From contig NC_079488.1 in NCBI RefSeq assembly GCF_020520425.1, forward strand, positions 35,641,247-35,705,246: DNA of 64,000 nt, given 5' to 3'. Position 1 is the first letter of the stretch. Each line of letters begins with the position of its first letter. The position numbers and the translations under genes were made by a program. Positions 23,597 to 36,497 of this stretch are shown in pieces. The notes under the pieces are model-generated. The model was not told where the DNA came from and searched no databases. It worked only from the letters and a program-made list of their open reading frames with translations. This stretch comes from Spinacia oleracea. Its lineage: Eukaryota; Streptophyta; Magnoliopsida; Caryophyllales; Amaranthaceae.

Positions 23597-25353
23597 TCAA
23601 GGCCATTCTCCAATATGCTTGATTCCCATAGCTGCAGTGTGTGAGCTGTGCTTCGCCTGCGACAGAGGTTTAGTCAATGGATCTGAGATGTTGTCATCAG
23701 TTCCAATCTTGCTTATCCCGACTTCTTTTCTTTCAACGAACTCTCGTAGAAGGAGAAATCTACGGAGTACATGCTTGACTCTTTGGTGGTGTCTAGGCTC
23801 CTTTGTCTGTGCAATAGCTCCATTATTATCACAATACAGAGCTATTGGTCCTTTAATGGAGGGGACTACACCAAGTTCACGTATGAACTTTCTTAGCCAT
23901 ATAGCTTCCTTTGCTGCTTCATGTGCAGCAATGTACTCCGCTTCAGTTGTAGAATCCGCAATGGTGCTTGCCTTAGCACTTTTCCAGCTTACTACACCTC
24001 CGTTGAGGCAGAAGACAAACCCAGACTGTGATCTGAAATTATCTTTGTCGGTTTGGAAACTTGCGTCCGTATAGCCTTTAACAATTAATTCATCATCTCC
24101 ACCATAGACTAGGAAATCATCTTTGTGGCTTTTCAGGTACTTCAGAATATTCTTGGCAGCAATCCAATGTGCCTCTCCTGGGTCTGACTGGTATCTGCTC
24201 GTAGCATTGAGTGCATACGCAACATCCGGGCGTGTACATATCATAGCATACATTTTTGAACCAATCAATGATGCGTATGGAATCCCATTCATTCGTCTAC
24301 GCTCATCAAGTGTTTTTGGGCACTGAGTCTTGCTTAGGGTCATTCCACGAGACATGGGTAGGTAGCCTCGCTTGGAGTTTGCCATCTTGAACCTTTCAAG
24401 CACCTTATTGATATAAGTGCTTTGACTAAGTCCAATCATCTTTTTAGATCTATCTCTGTAAATCTTGATGCCCAGTATGTACTATGCTTCTCCTAGATCC
24501 TTCATCGAAAAACATTTCCCAAGCCAAATCTTGACAGAGTTCAACATAGGAATTTCATTTCCGATAAGTAATATGTCGTCGACATATAATACTAGAAAAG
24601 TAATTTTGCTCCCACTGACCTTCTTGTATACACAAGATTCGTCTGCGTTGATGAAACCAAAGTCACTGACTGCTTCATCAAAACGTATATTCCAGCTCCT
24701 TGATGCATGCTTCAATCCGTAGATTGATTTCTTAAGCTTGCATACCTTTTTAGCATTCTTTGGATCCTCAAAACCCTCAGGCTGTGTCATAAACACAGTT
24801 TCTGTTAAAACGCCGTTTAAGAAAGCGGTTTTGACATCCATCTTCCATATTTCGTAATCGTAATATGCAGCGATTGCTAACATTATCCGAATAAACTTTA
24901 GCATTGCAACTGGTAAAAAGGTTTCATCGTAATCCACACCGTGGACTTACCTGTAACCTTTTGCAACCAATCTAGCTTTGGAAACTTCAAATTTCCCATC
25001 CTTGTCCTTTTTCACTTTGAAAACCCATTTGCTTCCTCTGGCTTGGCAGCCATCTGGCAAATCGACCGAATCTCAAACTTGGTTTTCTGACATGGAGTCT
25101 AATTCAGATTGCATGGCTTCTTGCCATTGCTTGGAGCTAGGGCTCGTCATAGCTTGTTTGTAAGTCGCAGGTTCATCACTTTCAAGTAATAGAACGTCAT
25201 AGCTCTCGTTCGTCAAAATACCTAAGTACCTTTCCGGTTGAGATATATATCTCTGCGATCTACGGGAGGTTACATTTCTAGATGGTCCATGATTCTCACC
25301 AGATACTTCTAAACATCTCTGAGTTTCATTCTGAATGTCATCTTGAGCATTCT
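23597..25353 (-). pseudogene. Copia A reverse transcriptase and RNase H
   Basis: Minus-strand frame. The RT part shows SKARLVAKGYR, VHGVDYDETF, EIWKMDVKTAFLNG, IYGLKHASRSWN and the catalytic LYVDDILLIGN. RNase H shows VKGYTDASFQTD, STTEAEYIAAHEAAKE and LYCDNNGAIA, so its acidic residues are kept, and it ends EWP. In-frame stops break it: a TGA in the segment before RT where Trp is expected, a TAA after VAKGYR, and a TAG just after SMKDLGEA. From 24937 to 23597 the frame is otherwise continuous, so decay is moderate. In the living family this makes cDNA from the element RNA in virus-like particles. Confidence 0.92.
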
Positions 25354-25692
25354 CTAGATTTTTTGTTCGACTCGAATTTCTTCGAGGTCTACTTTTCTCC
25401 CACTTGTCATTTTGGAAATGTGATCCTTTTCCAAAAAGATACCATCTCGAGCAACAAACGCCTTGTTCTCATATGTATTGTAGAAGTAATACCCCTTTGT
25501 TTCCTTTGGATAGCCCACAAGGATACATTTGTCAGATTTTGGATGAAGTTTATCTGAAATTAATCGTTTGACGTATACTTTACATCCCCAAATATTAAGA
25601 AAAGACACATTTGGAGGCTTTCCAAACCATAACTCATATGGAGTCTTTTCAACAGCTTTAGACGGAGCTTTATTTATAGTACGTGAGTGCAA
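25354..25692 (-). pseudogene. Copia A integrase C-terminal part (frameshifted)
   Basis: The frame shows NKAPSKAVEKTPYELWFGKP, FLNIWGCKVYVKR, SDKCILVGYPKETKGYYFYN and VARDGIFLEKD. This is the conserved region after the catalytic core in copia integrases. It overlaps the end of the core ORF (25670) in another frame, so a 1-base indel near 25680 separates the two. Confidence 0.88.
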
Positions 25693-26351
25693 CTGTATTT
25701 AGTGCATGTCCCCAAAATTCTATTGGAAGTTTGGCCTGACCCATAATTGATCTAACCATGTCTAGCAAGGTTCTGTTCCTCCGTTCCGACACACCGTTCC
25801 ATTGTGGTGTTCCAAGATGGTCATCAAATTCATAGCTCAGATATTCACCGCCTCTATCAGACCGCAGTGCCTTAATCTTCTTGCCTAATTGATTCTCTAC
25901 TTCACTTTGAAATTCCTTGAATTTGTCAAAGGATTCAGACTTATGCTTCATTAGGTAGATATAACCATATCTACCGAAGTCATCAGTGAAAGTCATAAAG
26001 TAGCTGAACCCACCTCTAGCATTTGTACTCATTGGTCCACATACATCTGTATGGATTAAACCCAATAGTCCAGTTGCACTTTCTCCAACTTTAGAGAAAG
26101 GTTGCTTTGTCATTTTGCCAAGTAAACATGATTCACACTTACCATAATCCTCTAAGGTCAAATGGTTCTAGAATTCCTTCCTTTTGAAGTCTTTCTATGC
26201 GTTTCAAGTTAATATGGCCTAATCGACAATGCCACAGATAGGTGAGATCTGAATCATCCTTTTTGGCCTTTTTGGTATTTATGTTATAAACTTGTTTGTC
26301 GTGATCTAATAAATAAAGTCCATTGACTAATCTAGCAGATCCATAAAACAT
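25670..26351 (-). pseudogene. Copia A GAG-pre-integrase and integrase core
   Basis: The upper part (26351-26139) has the zinc-binding pre-integrase segment LWHCRLGHINLKRIERLQ. After a frameshift near 26150 the core reads CESCLLGKMTKQPF, LIHTDVCGPM, MTFTDDFGRYGY, ALRSDRGGEYL and NGVSERRNRTLLDM. The catalytic D, D and E are therefore present. About 11 residues usually found between FDDHL and GTPQWNG are missing, which would deform the active site. Confidence 0.9.
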
Positions 26352-26387
26352 CTCTTTAAAATAAAACGAACAACTATTGTCTTTTAT

Positions 26388-27548
26388 TTAAAAGGAAAAT
26401 CCCTTAGCATCTAAGCAAGAAACAGAAATGATATTTTTAGTAAGACTTGGAACATGGAAACAGTCTTCCAGTTCCAAAACTAGCCCAGAGGGAAACGACA
26501 AATAATAAGTTCCTACAGCTAATGTAGCAATCCGTGCTCGATTTCCCACTCGTAGGTCGACTTCACCCTTGCTTAACGTTCTACTTTTTTTTAGTCCCTG
26601 TGGATTGGAACATAAGTGTGAGCCACAACCTGTATCTAATATCCAAGAAGTTGAATTAGCAAGTATACAGTCTATAACGAAAATACCTGAAGATGGAACG
26701 ACTGTTCCGTTCTTCTGATCTTCCTTTAGCTTTGGACATTCTCTTTTGTAATGGCCTATTCCATCACAATAAAGACAGCTTGATGTGGACTTGTCCTGCT
26801 TTGATTTAGCATTGCCCTTGGACTTTTCACCTTTCTTGAAGGGTCTCTCTTTAGCCTTGAGTAAATCTTTTGCTTCACAGTCGAGTATTATCTCAGCCTT
26901 TCTAACAAGGTGAACAAATTCTGCAACTGTTTCTTCTCTTGGTTCACTTAGGTATAGTTGCTTGAAGCGACCAAACCCACTGTGCAGTGAATTGAACAAG
27001 ATAGAGACTGCCATCCTTTCGCTTATTGGTGTTCCTAGCAGACTTAGGCGATCAAAATATGAAAGCATAAGCTCCACATGGAACCTCAGTGGGACGCCTA
27101 CCCTCTGTTTAGTGCGAAGGAGCTGAACATGTGTTTCTTGGACCTCCATCCTATAACACCTGTTAGGAGAACTAACCTTTAGACCAGACATTGATTCAAT
27201 TAACTCATGGATGTTTAGGTCCCTGTCCTCCGTGCTTCCACGACAGATATCCCTTAGATTCTTGATGAGCGTAAAAGGTTCGTAAGCTACAAACCTTCTA
27301 GCCCATTCATCAGGGATATTGTTCAGCATGAGACTCATAACCTTTTTGAGATCCGCATCCCAGGCGGCAAATATTTCAGGGGTCATGTCTTTGGCATAGT
27401 AGCTTGGCATGGGATGTAACAGTACATACTCAAGTCCATTGAGTCTGACTATTTCAACTAGCTTAGCTTCCCATTCAAGAAAATTTGTTAGGTTCAGCTT
27501 GACCATAAGCTTAGAACCCATGATGATGTTTTGATTGTTGTTTGCCAT
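26388..27548 (-). pseudogene. Copia A gag and protease start
   Basis: I place the start at the ATG at 27548 (MANNNQNIIMG), not at the upstream in-frame Met at 27596. This leaves about 386 residues. Order: a gag polyprotein domain (FLEWEAKLVEIVRLNG ... AAWDADLKKVMSLMLNNIP), a basic linker, a CCHC zinc knuckle (CLYCDGIGHYKRECP, pattern CX2CX4HX4C) and the aspartic protease motif WILDTGCGSHLC. The frame is open from start to the stop at 26388, but that stop falls before the pre-integrase part, so gag and pol are no longer joined. It is the best preserved part of copia A. Confidence 0.9.
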
Positions 27549-30230
27549 AGTTAAAACTACAATTGAAAAAGAATAAACAAATAAATAACCATTCACAGTT
27601 CTCTTAATAAACTTTAAATTCTAGCATGCATGCATAATTTAATGTTCATTAAGAATTTTATTCAAATTATGTGTTCCGGCAGGTGTGAATAAAATGATTC
27701 CAAGACCCTAAAACCATTGAAGAATTTAAGCACATTATGTATTTAGACTCAATTCTAAAATCTTTTAGGTAAGCAAAAGCCTTTTGCTAATAGTCTAGAA
27801 ACTACTCTTGGTTAATAGATACGTCTAAGGACTTATTTAGGTAAACCTATCAATTTTGCCACGACATAAAAGGACTCCTTACATATATCGTTGAGTTTCA
27901 ACAAAACTAACATGTACTCACAATTATTTGTGTACCTTACCCCTTTAGGATCAATAAGTAACACCTTGATGAGCGTAAAACTATTACTAGCTTGATGTAA
28001 AGGTTATCCAAGTAAGTGTTATTTTGGCATGGCACCTTTTAACTCAATTTTTAAACTTTGGAACTTAAGGCTCTTACTATGTTGGTTAGATTTTAAGTGA
28101 ACTAAAATCCTTAACCATGCAACATAATCAAGCCATAATCTCATGCATATTTAAGACATATTTAAAGCAATAAATAACTTAAAGCATGCATAAGATAAAT
28201 GTGATCTAGTATGGTCCGACTTCATCTTGAAGCTTCAACTTCAAAGTCCATCTTGAAAATGGATTGGAAACTCCGTCTTGAATTTCTCCATGGGAGGCTC
28301 CATTTTCTTCAAATAGGATAAGCTATAATTAAACTAATTACAACTATTTGATGGTACGCAGACCATATTTGAATTGAAAAACAAACTTTGGTGCATTAGA
28401 CCAATTACATTCAAATTAATGGTACGCAGACCATATTTTCTATCCTATTTGGGCCATACTAGTCACTTTCAATAACCTGCAAAACTGTACATATACAATA
28501 TATACCATTCACCCATTCATTATCATGAATGACCCACATAGCTGGTTAGTAAAACATGTTATAATGCATCACATAAATATTTGCAGCAATTAATCAAGGG
28601 CACCAATAATCTACCAATTATTCAGTCCTTATTAATTCTAATCAAGTTGTTTTACCTTAAAGGATTTGTAGACCTAATCAAGAGTTTATGACTAAAGGCT
28701 CCCACTTAAACGAATAACTTTATATGCTTTACTAATTTCAAACATAAAAATGTATTTCTAGTCTAACCGGAAACATACAAGTTTAATTAAAATTTAAAGC
28801 TCATATAAAATTATAATCGAATCCATATATTTAATTTATTTTCAGTTGAATTAAATGAATTTAAATTAATTCAAGGTTTAATTTTAGTAAAATAATTAGT
28901 ATAAATTAAAATTTATAATAATTATAATAATCAAAATTAAATTCCGAGAAAACAATTTAAATTATTAATTTTAAAGTTAATTAAAATTATTTCCGAACTG
29001 AAAATCCAAAACGTGTCAGTCGTCGCAAGACGAGGCACTTGGGCTTGCGCCCAAGCCCCATCAAGCCACGAGGCCGCATCGCCCCTCGACTGACCGTTGC
29101 ACAAGGCACAGCCACACGCAAACGCAGCAAGCCAAACCACGCTTGCGCGCAGCCTACTCGCCCGCATCGCATCGCAGCAGCTCTCCCTCGCGAGGCATCA
29201 CATAGCGAGGCAGTGCGCGCATCACATAGCGAGGCAGTGCGCGCTGTAGCGCAGCTTGCTTGCTGCCCACACGCGACTGCTCGCAGTGCCTTGACCATCG
29301 CCCATCGCTCATCGCCCATCACATAGCACACACGGCCAGCACCATTGCCTCGCGCGCGCACCATGCTATGTTGCTCGTTGCATTCGTACCTCACGGGCGA
29401 CGAGCTCCCTTGCTCGTCCGTCGCGTTCCCGCACTACATAACACCCCTTAAGGGTAACACGTAGCGACCATTGCTTTGTGCGTGCAACATTCATGAGCAA
29501 TTTTCATCAAAAATTAAAATTTTTAATTTAAAATTAACGACAAATTAATAAATCATATTAATTTCATAATTTTAGGGCGAAAAATCGAAAATTTATTAAT
29601 TAATTAATTTCCGATTAACATGGATTCAAATCTAGGTGATAAAAATTTAAAATTTATCATAAATTAACAATTTTTATGGTGGTTTTTAATCATGGATACC
29701 TAATTAAATCGTCAATCAATTATGAAAATCAAATCAAATTCTAAATTATTCGAATTTCAACAAATTAATTACAATTAAAAATTAGGTTGTATAATTAACA
29801 AGCTTAGGCATTCAATTTGTTAAACATATACAGTAGGTCAATCAAAAATTCAAGATTTAACAACAAGAATCGCAAATATTCAATTTAACATCTTAAAATT
29901 ACAAACTTTTGCGTTCGAAAAACTAAAACCTCCGAAAAGTAATAGTTAGGCTTCGAATTTGGGAATTCTGAGTTCGGCCAAAAAAGAATTTTTTTGTCAA
30001 AATTTTAGAATGCCTTTTACATGCGGAATTGACACAAAAATCACTCGATTTGGTTGAGTAACGAAGAAACTGCTGAAAAACTGCGTACATATAATTAAAT
30101 AAACGCAATTTGCAATTAATTAACAATTACGAAAATTAATCACCCCTTTTAATTCTTTGCAAATTTGTAAAATTTAACCATGTTAAGCAATTTATAGATT
30201 ATGCAAATAATAATAGGCTCGTGATACCAT
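27549..30230 (-). other. Untranslated leader of copia A with primer binding site
   Basis: Non-coding. It matches the copia B leader through most of its length. It holds a GC-rich island (about 29010-29450) with an imperfect repeat of GCGAGGCAGTGCGCGC, and direct copies of ATGGTACGCAGACCATATTT (near 28351 and 28419; also near 15092 and 15161 in copia B). At 30214-30230 the minus strand reads ATGGTATCACGAGCC, the initiator-tRNA primer site. Confidence 0.7.
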
Positions 30231-31503
30231 TATTAGGTTATGATACATATGAACAACATAAATCATGCGGAAAAACCTTAATACCAGGATACATATTAAT
30301 TGCACATAATCATATAATTAGTCTAGGATGCATACACTTTGTAGCGTGCCCTCCCTAGCTGCGGGCGAACCGAACAAGAACAAGTCTTTAGGACTCCAAG
30401 CGTCGTCCCTCCGTAGAAAGTCCAGAGCACGTCCGGATCTGCCTTAAGATTGACCAACTAGAATCGCCCTTAAGGTACTACTTATTTTCGGCTAAATAGA
30501 GCAAGTGTTATGGCGGATTTTACTGCTTAAAAATCCTAGCTTTGAATACTTAAAAACTTGTGTACAAATTTGTGAACCTAGGCACATATTTATAGAGTCA
30601 TGGAAAAGGATTTAGAATCCTATTAGAATACCAATTAGTTTAATTAGAATCCCTTTAGAACTCTATTAAATAAATTCTATCTACTAGGATTAGGATTTAA
30701 TCATAGAACGAATTCCAATAGCTTTAGGATTCGTATCGCACTCAACCGCACACGAGCACGAGCACCGCACAGCCCGCGCAAGCCTCGCGGCCCACGCGAG
30801 CTGCACAGCTCGCAGCCCACGAGCATTGCTCGCAGCCCATGTTGCGCGCGCGCCATGCTGGGCCTGGCCTTGTGCTGGGCCTGGCGTGGCCTTGCTGCGT
30901 TGTGTTGATGCGCATGGCTTGCTGGACGCAGGCATGGCTTCGTGCTGGGCCTTCGTCTAGCAAGTCTCGTCCGATGCTAATTCGTACGACGCGCTTCCGA
31001 TTAAATTCCCGATTCTGGAATTCATTTCCGATACGAACAATATTTAATATTTCCGATTCCGGAATTAATTTCCGTTTCGAACAAATATTTAATATTTCCG
31101 TTTCCGGAATTATTTTGTCCGATTCCGACAATATTTCCGATTCTGACAATATTTCCGTTTCCGGCAATATTTCCGATTCCGGCAATATTTCCATTTTCGA
31201 TAATATTTTCCGATACGTACCATGTTTCCGTTTCCGGCAACATCTACGACTTGGATAATATTTATATTTCCGATACGATCCATATTTCCGTTTCCGGCAA
31301 TATCATCATTTCCGGAGTATTCATTTACTTGCCTTTGACGATCTTAGCTCCCGCTGAAACCAAGATCTGCCGATTCCGAATATCCATAGATGGAGTATTT
31401 AATGCCATTAAATACTTCATCCGTTTACGTACTATTTGTGTGACCCTACGAGTTCAGTCAAGAGTAAGCTGTGGATTAATTTCATTAATTCCACTTAAAC
31501 TGA
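30231..31503 (-). repeat. Upper (5') LTR of copia A, truncated by the gypsy element
   Basis: It matches the lower LTR from TATTAGGTTATGATAC (first TG mutated to TA) to TTCCACTTAAACTGA. The roughly 130 bp ending in CCTTCA that should follow are absent, and the gypsy LTR begins instead. It includes a GC-rich centre and the 18-bp TTTCCG array (about 31000-31250). Confidence 0.88.
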
Positions 31504-33200
31504 TGATGAGCGGCATTTATGTCGCTCTAGGCCTAGGATTTTATAGAATATTATTATGCTTTTTGATAGTTTTGTATAGTTTTGTTGCATTTTTATCCCC
31601 GGCCTTATTCCATTTATGAACTTTTCAGGTAAAAATGTTGAAAATGATGGAAAATGCTTGAGAATTGCTCAAATAGAGCTCGTGCGATCGCAAAGAATTT
31701 ATGTGTGTTCGCACGGGTCAGCAGAGTTGCCTCCAAAGTCAAGCAGGCTTGTGTGCTCATTCCCCATGAGTGTGTGTTCGCACGAATTCGGAAAATCGAT
31801 GCAGGAACTATGTGGGAATTCTTGCGATTGCACCGAAGAAGAGCCCGCTCGCACGAAATTGGAAAATCAATGCAGGAACTATTTGGGATTTTGTGCGATC
31901 GCACCAAAGAGGAGCCCGCTCGCACGGAATTTTGGTGGGCTCGCACTGAATTCTCGTGCGAGTACATGAAGATATATGAAAATTTGGCTAAGTCAGGCCC
32001 GTGCGATCGCACGGTGTCTGAGCACGATCGCACGGATCGAAGGAAGAAATTCGTCGCTGAGCTCGCTCGCATGGAATCACAGCTCGTTCGCACTGATGCG
32101 ATCGCAGCTGGGTATGCCCGTTCGCACGACTGCGCGGGATTCCCTTTTCGAGTTTAAATCTCTTACTTTTAGGGGTTAGTATAAATTGAATTTTCTTTAT
32201 TTTCATTAAAAAAAGTTAATTTCAGAATTAGAATTGAGGAGGTTTTAGGAGGTTTGCTCTTCAAGCTAGTGTTCTAGAGAGAGAAACTCATTGATTTCAA
32301 CCTTCAAATCTGTAATTTCTTCTTCTCTTCTCTTTTCCTTGCAATTTAATTCAAGTTCTTAGTATTTTTTTCATGCTAATTTGTCATAATTCTTTGATTG
32401 TTCTTCAACTTCTTGAATTTCTTTTGCTTTGATTTTAATTCTCAATTCTCTAGTTATTGATTTTAGTTTGCAATTGAATTCTTGATTCTCTCCTCTTATT
32501 CCTTCAATTTCATGCTTGCTAGCTTAGTATTAATGGATTTCTTGATTTGTAGAATGATTAGTGAGTAGAATTAGGTTAGGTAAAGGGGAGAATCTAGGGG
32601 CTAAATTAGGGGAAATAGATGATTGAATTGATGAATGATTGATGTGATTAAATTGATTTAGTGCTAGGATTTTCCATGACCAATTGAGTGGTAGTTGCAA
32701 ATGCTAGTTGATTGGATTAGATTGGAATGTATGATTTAGGTTTGACAAGACATTGTGGGCCTAATTCATGAAAGTGAATGATAGTTCCTATTATATGCAA
32801 GCTTATCTAGCTTAGGACTATGCGAAAGCTTTTCTATAGGCTAGGTTGCTTCGCGTGCTCTATCCGAGAGGTGGCGAGCACGTCATTTGATTTCATTACC
32901 CTATGTGCTATTTCTTTGCATCATTCATGATTACTAGATGGTAGTTCATTTCACCCGATTTCCCTAGCCTATCCCCAACTCCCTAACGTTTCCCTTCCTT
33001 GATTCAATCTAGTTTAATTGTTAGTTTTAATTTCTTAGCGATAATTCAAACCAAATTCTTGTTCGAACTAGATTGACATTCAAACTCGATAACCACCGTT
33101 TCTTTGGAACGATCCCTTTGTTACCGCTAGCCGGTTAGTTGAGTGGTTTTATAAATATTGTTTGAATAGGTTGTTTTCTATGAACGACGGAAAATACACT
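31504..33200 (+). repeat. 5' LTR of the gypsy element
   Basis: Starts TGATGAGCGGCATTTATG; the same start occurs at 52915. About 1.7 kb. The stretch 31680-32130 is dense in the palindrome GCGATCGC and in GTTCGCACG / GCTCGCACG relatives. The rest is AT-rich leader-like sequence. ORFs of 106-167 codons on both strands over the palindromic part have no domain. The exact 3' border is uncertain by about 10 bp. Confidence 0.85.
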
Positions 33201-33208
33201 TATTAAAA

Positions 33209-33226
33209 TGGCGCCGTTGCCGGGGA
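33209..33226 (+). other. Primer binding site of the gypsy element
   Basis: TGGCGCCGTTGCCGGGGA just inside the 5' LTR. This is the usual primer-site string of Athila-type plant elements. I do not assign the tRNA. Confidence 0.75.
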
Positions 33227-33343
33227 ACGGTCGTTGTTGTTGAGTTTAAGTTGAGACTAGTTCATCTTTTGAAAATATAAAAATATTTCATTCTTGCTTA
33301 GTTTTCTTTTCCTTGGCATTGCTCACGGTTTTCTTGAGTTTGT

Positions 33344-34441
33344 ATGCTTGATAGGGGACGTATTCGTCAAAGGATCCTCCTTCCTCATGATCTTGAGTTG
33401 GAGAGGACATTAAGGAGAGTTAGGCGTGTTTGCACTCGCTCTTCAAGTTACAACCGGTTCGAACCCTTGAGCAACGTCAGGGGACAAGAAGAAAGTGAAC
33501 ACAATATGGAAGGTAGAGCTCTCCCGGTTAAGAACTTGGGAATACCAGGAGCTTTTGAGGCGACATGTGGTATTCAAGCACCCACAACAAGTGCTAAGAA
33601 CTTCGAAATCAAGCCCGCCTTGATCAATTTGGTGCAAAGCCACCCCTTTTGTGGGAAGAGTAACGAATCACCTCATGAGCATCTCAAGAAATTCGAGTAC
33701 TATTGTGACACCATAAAACATAATGGTGTTACATCGGACTACGTGAGGTTGACATTGTTTCGTTTCTCTCTCCTTGGGAGAGCGAGTGATTGGCTTGACA
33801 AGGAGGTCAAGCCCAACTCACTCCGCACTTGGAACGAGGTGACTAGTGCATTCTTACACAAGTTTTACTCGCATGGGAAGATGGCGGAATATCGCCACAA
33901 GATCCAATCCTTTGAGCAAAGGCGAGATGAGTCATTCTTCGAGGCTTGGGATCGTTTTAAAGAGTACCAAAGGGAATGCCCCCATCACGGGATCCCTAAA
34001 TGGTTGTTGCTTCAAACATTCTACTTGGGGTTGAGCCCGAGTTCAAAGACAAGCCTTGATGCGGGCGCGGGAGGCCCCATCATGAACAAAACCGAGGACC
34101 AAATTGAGGAGATCATTGAGGATGTGGTCTAAAATTATCAAGCATGGCACGTAGGTGCAAGGGACTATGATGGCAAGGGAAAGAATGATGATGGGAAAGG
34201 TTCGGTCTATGCATTGGAGCAAGCTAGGATCATTGAAAAGCTTAGCTCGCGGTAGGAGAAACTTGAAAGCACGCCGAGCCAACCACCATCACCATCTACA
34301 ATTATTCCTCCCTCGGCCACTCTTCTCACCAAGGGGAAGGGCAAGGTAAGTTCCTATGACACAATGCCTCCGGGCACTTCTTTTTGTGACAATCGCCATG
34401 ATTTTGGTCACTTCCCCAATGCATGTCCCTTAATTCAAAAT
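33344..34441 (+). pseudogene. Gypsy gag, N-terminal part (up to CACTA-1)
   Basis: The frame from ATG 33344 reads a gag core (Retrotrans_gag family): KPALINLVQSHPFCGKSNES, PHEHLKKFEYYCDTIKHNGV, LLGRASDWLDKEV, FLHKFYSHGKMAEYRHKI and RECPHHGIPKWLLLQTFYLG. It stops at 34132, where TAA stands for a probable Gln (VV-stop-NYQAWHVGARDYDG). The frame then continues to a second stop (TAG after KLSSR) and into CDNRHDFGHFPNACPLIQN, where a degenerate zinc-knuckle-like segment meets the CACTA-1 insertion. Gag forms the particle that packages element RNA. Two stops and the insertion make it dead. Confidence 0.9.
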
Positions 34442-34800
34442 CACTAGTAGAAAAAACCCTTATTGCAGCGGGCTTTTAGACCCCTGTTGCAGCGTACATC
34501 GTATGCTGCAACTGGGGGGCCTGCAACAAGTCTGAACTTGTTGCAGCGTACAATGTTCGCTTCAAAAAGTGGTTTTTTACAGCGTACATATGTATGTACA
34601 CTGCAACAAGTGTCAAAAAATTGGCAAAAATATTGACTTGTGGCAGCTTACAAAGTCGTGTATGCTGCAAAAGACTCCACTTTTTGCAGGGTACATTTAT
34701 TTGTACGCTGCAACAAGTCTGGAATTTTGCGAAATTTTTTGCCCTTGTTGTAGCGTACAATATATATGTACGCTGCAATAAAGCACTTTTGGCGGGAAAA
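34442..34800. repeat. Left subterminal repeat region of CACTA-1
   Basis: About ten copies of TTGCAGCGTAC / GTACGCTGCAA in both orientations within 350 bp. In CACTA elements such motifs are bound by the element's own DNA-binding protein before excision. The right end has the same motif (48560-48795, with variants such as GTACGCTGCGATAA). Confidence 0.85.
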
Positions 34801-36497
34801 TTCTAATTTTGTTTAGGGATACCTAGAGTGCCTTGCACCAAATATAGAAACCTGTCAAAACAATAATAGAATAACGCAACCTGTATAACAAATATCAAAA
34901 CAATAATTGGAGTTTTGTATATATCCCAAAACCAAAAGTGCACATACCGATACATTTAAATATATTTACATTCCAATTTCAACGTACGCATACATTTTAA
35001 CATAAAATATTGTTCTATAACATCTAAACCAACTCGATCAAGCGCCCTCAGGTCAATAATAAATACTTGGTGGTAAAAAACTTCGCCCATTGCTCACGAA
35101 CCACATCAATTTCCTCACTAGCATAAGGCGCAGTCCTCGGAGTATAGACCTTACAAAAACAAAAATTTGATGGAGCATTAGATCGATTAAATGCAAATGA
35201 AATGTCACATTTTAACATTCAAGCAACTAATGAAAATGTATTAATAGTCTAGAATACGAATCAATTAGTTACTTACCTCATCTAGCCGGCCTTCATAGTC
35301 ATGTTGTAACGTGACTATCTCTAACATGAACTTCATAACGTAATAGCCACACTCAGTTTCGCCGATTTATTGAGCACACTGATTAAGAAACATAATACTT
35401 TATCTTGCAAGGCAAATAGTTAATAAAAACAAAGCAAAAAGCTAATTAAGAAACATGTTATACCTCTATATGAATGGGTTTACACGACTTAAAACTCGTT
35501 TTATTCGGACAATTCCCACCATTGCACTTGTACACTTGGTATGCCCTAGAAAATTAACGAAACACGGGTACTCATGAATATGATTTTGGCTTAGGTTTCT
35601 TAAAGACTAATGTAATTTGTAAGCAAAAGAACTTACAAACTCAAGATTCCCCATGCATAATCTGTTCGACGTGGATCTCTAGCAGAATCGAAAATATATA
35701 CACAACCTCTGCGTAGGTCCATCACGTATAAATTCCAATGATTTCTGTATAATTTATAAATGATATAGTAAATATTTAATAACAATAATAGTTAATATTA
35801 TATATGAAACTTATATAACACACTTACTCTTGATTATATGGGATTAAAAACCAATTAGTTAGGTTAGGATTACCCATCTTCTCCTTTTCAATTTCAGCTT
35901 GGATTTTTTTTTTCAAATACATTGTTGGCGCTCCAGGGTCGGCCTTGATTCTAGTGCTTGACATAATCTCGGGACAAATGAACGAAATCCGAGACATTTC
36001 AAATGATTTGGTATTATCGTGCAATAAACACCTACAAAATAAACAAGATTACACTATTAAGATCGATAAAGAGAAAAAACTTCAAAGAAATAATAGTTAT
36101 ATTCACAACAATAAAACATTTAATTACAATATGTAGACTTGGATCGCTGAAATGTTTAAGCACGCCCCGCGAAGGAACTCTCCTATATCAGACGCAGTTA
36201 TGTATGTTTCTTGATCAAAATCCGAGTGCCAAACTGAGGCCGCCAATGGGATGGTATTATTATCATATATATCATCAGGCGCCGAAGTCATGATAAACTG
36301 CAAGTATTTGCATGACGGGCCAAGACCTTGAATTGCATCGTATGCAAGTCCCGCTTTCTTGCTTTTGGTGGTTGATTCTTGTGTTTTACGATCACAACTA
36401 CCCACCACCTCTAAGTTGGACTTAGGCTTAGAATTCGACTTCTTTGGATGCGAAAATTCCTATAACAATAGTCAATTAGCATTAGTCATGTAATAAG

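Larger units (their letters stand above)
7140..31503 (-). mobile_element. Copia A: decayed Ty1/copia LTR retrotransposon hosting three insertions
   Basis: Its transcription direction is leftward. The primer binding site lies beside the upper LTR (30231-31503) and gag-pol reads on the minus strand (27548 down to 23597). The lower LTR (7140-18930) is its 3' LTR. Taking out copia B and one copy of its duplicated target gives a lower LTR of about 1.39 kb. The interior also carries CACTA-3. The upper LTR lacks its outer ~130 bp because a gypsy element starts there; the missing piece should lie beyond this window. Frameshifts, stops and an integrase deletion make it non-functional. Confidence 0.92.

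Noticed and set aside
23619..24074. 151-codon plus-strand ORF
   Set aside because: It is the reverse of the copia A RNase H frame, which has clear motifs on the minus strand.
31614..32206. ORFs of 117-167 codons on both strands
   Set aside because: They sit in the palindromic part of the gypsy LTR, where GC-rich motifs remove stop codons.
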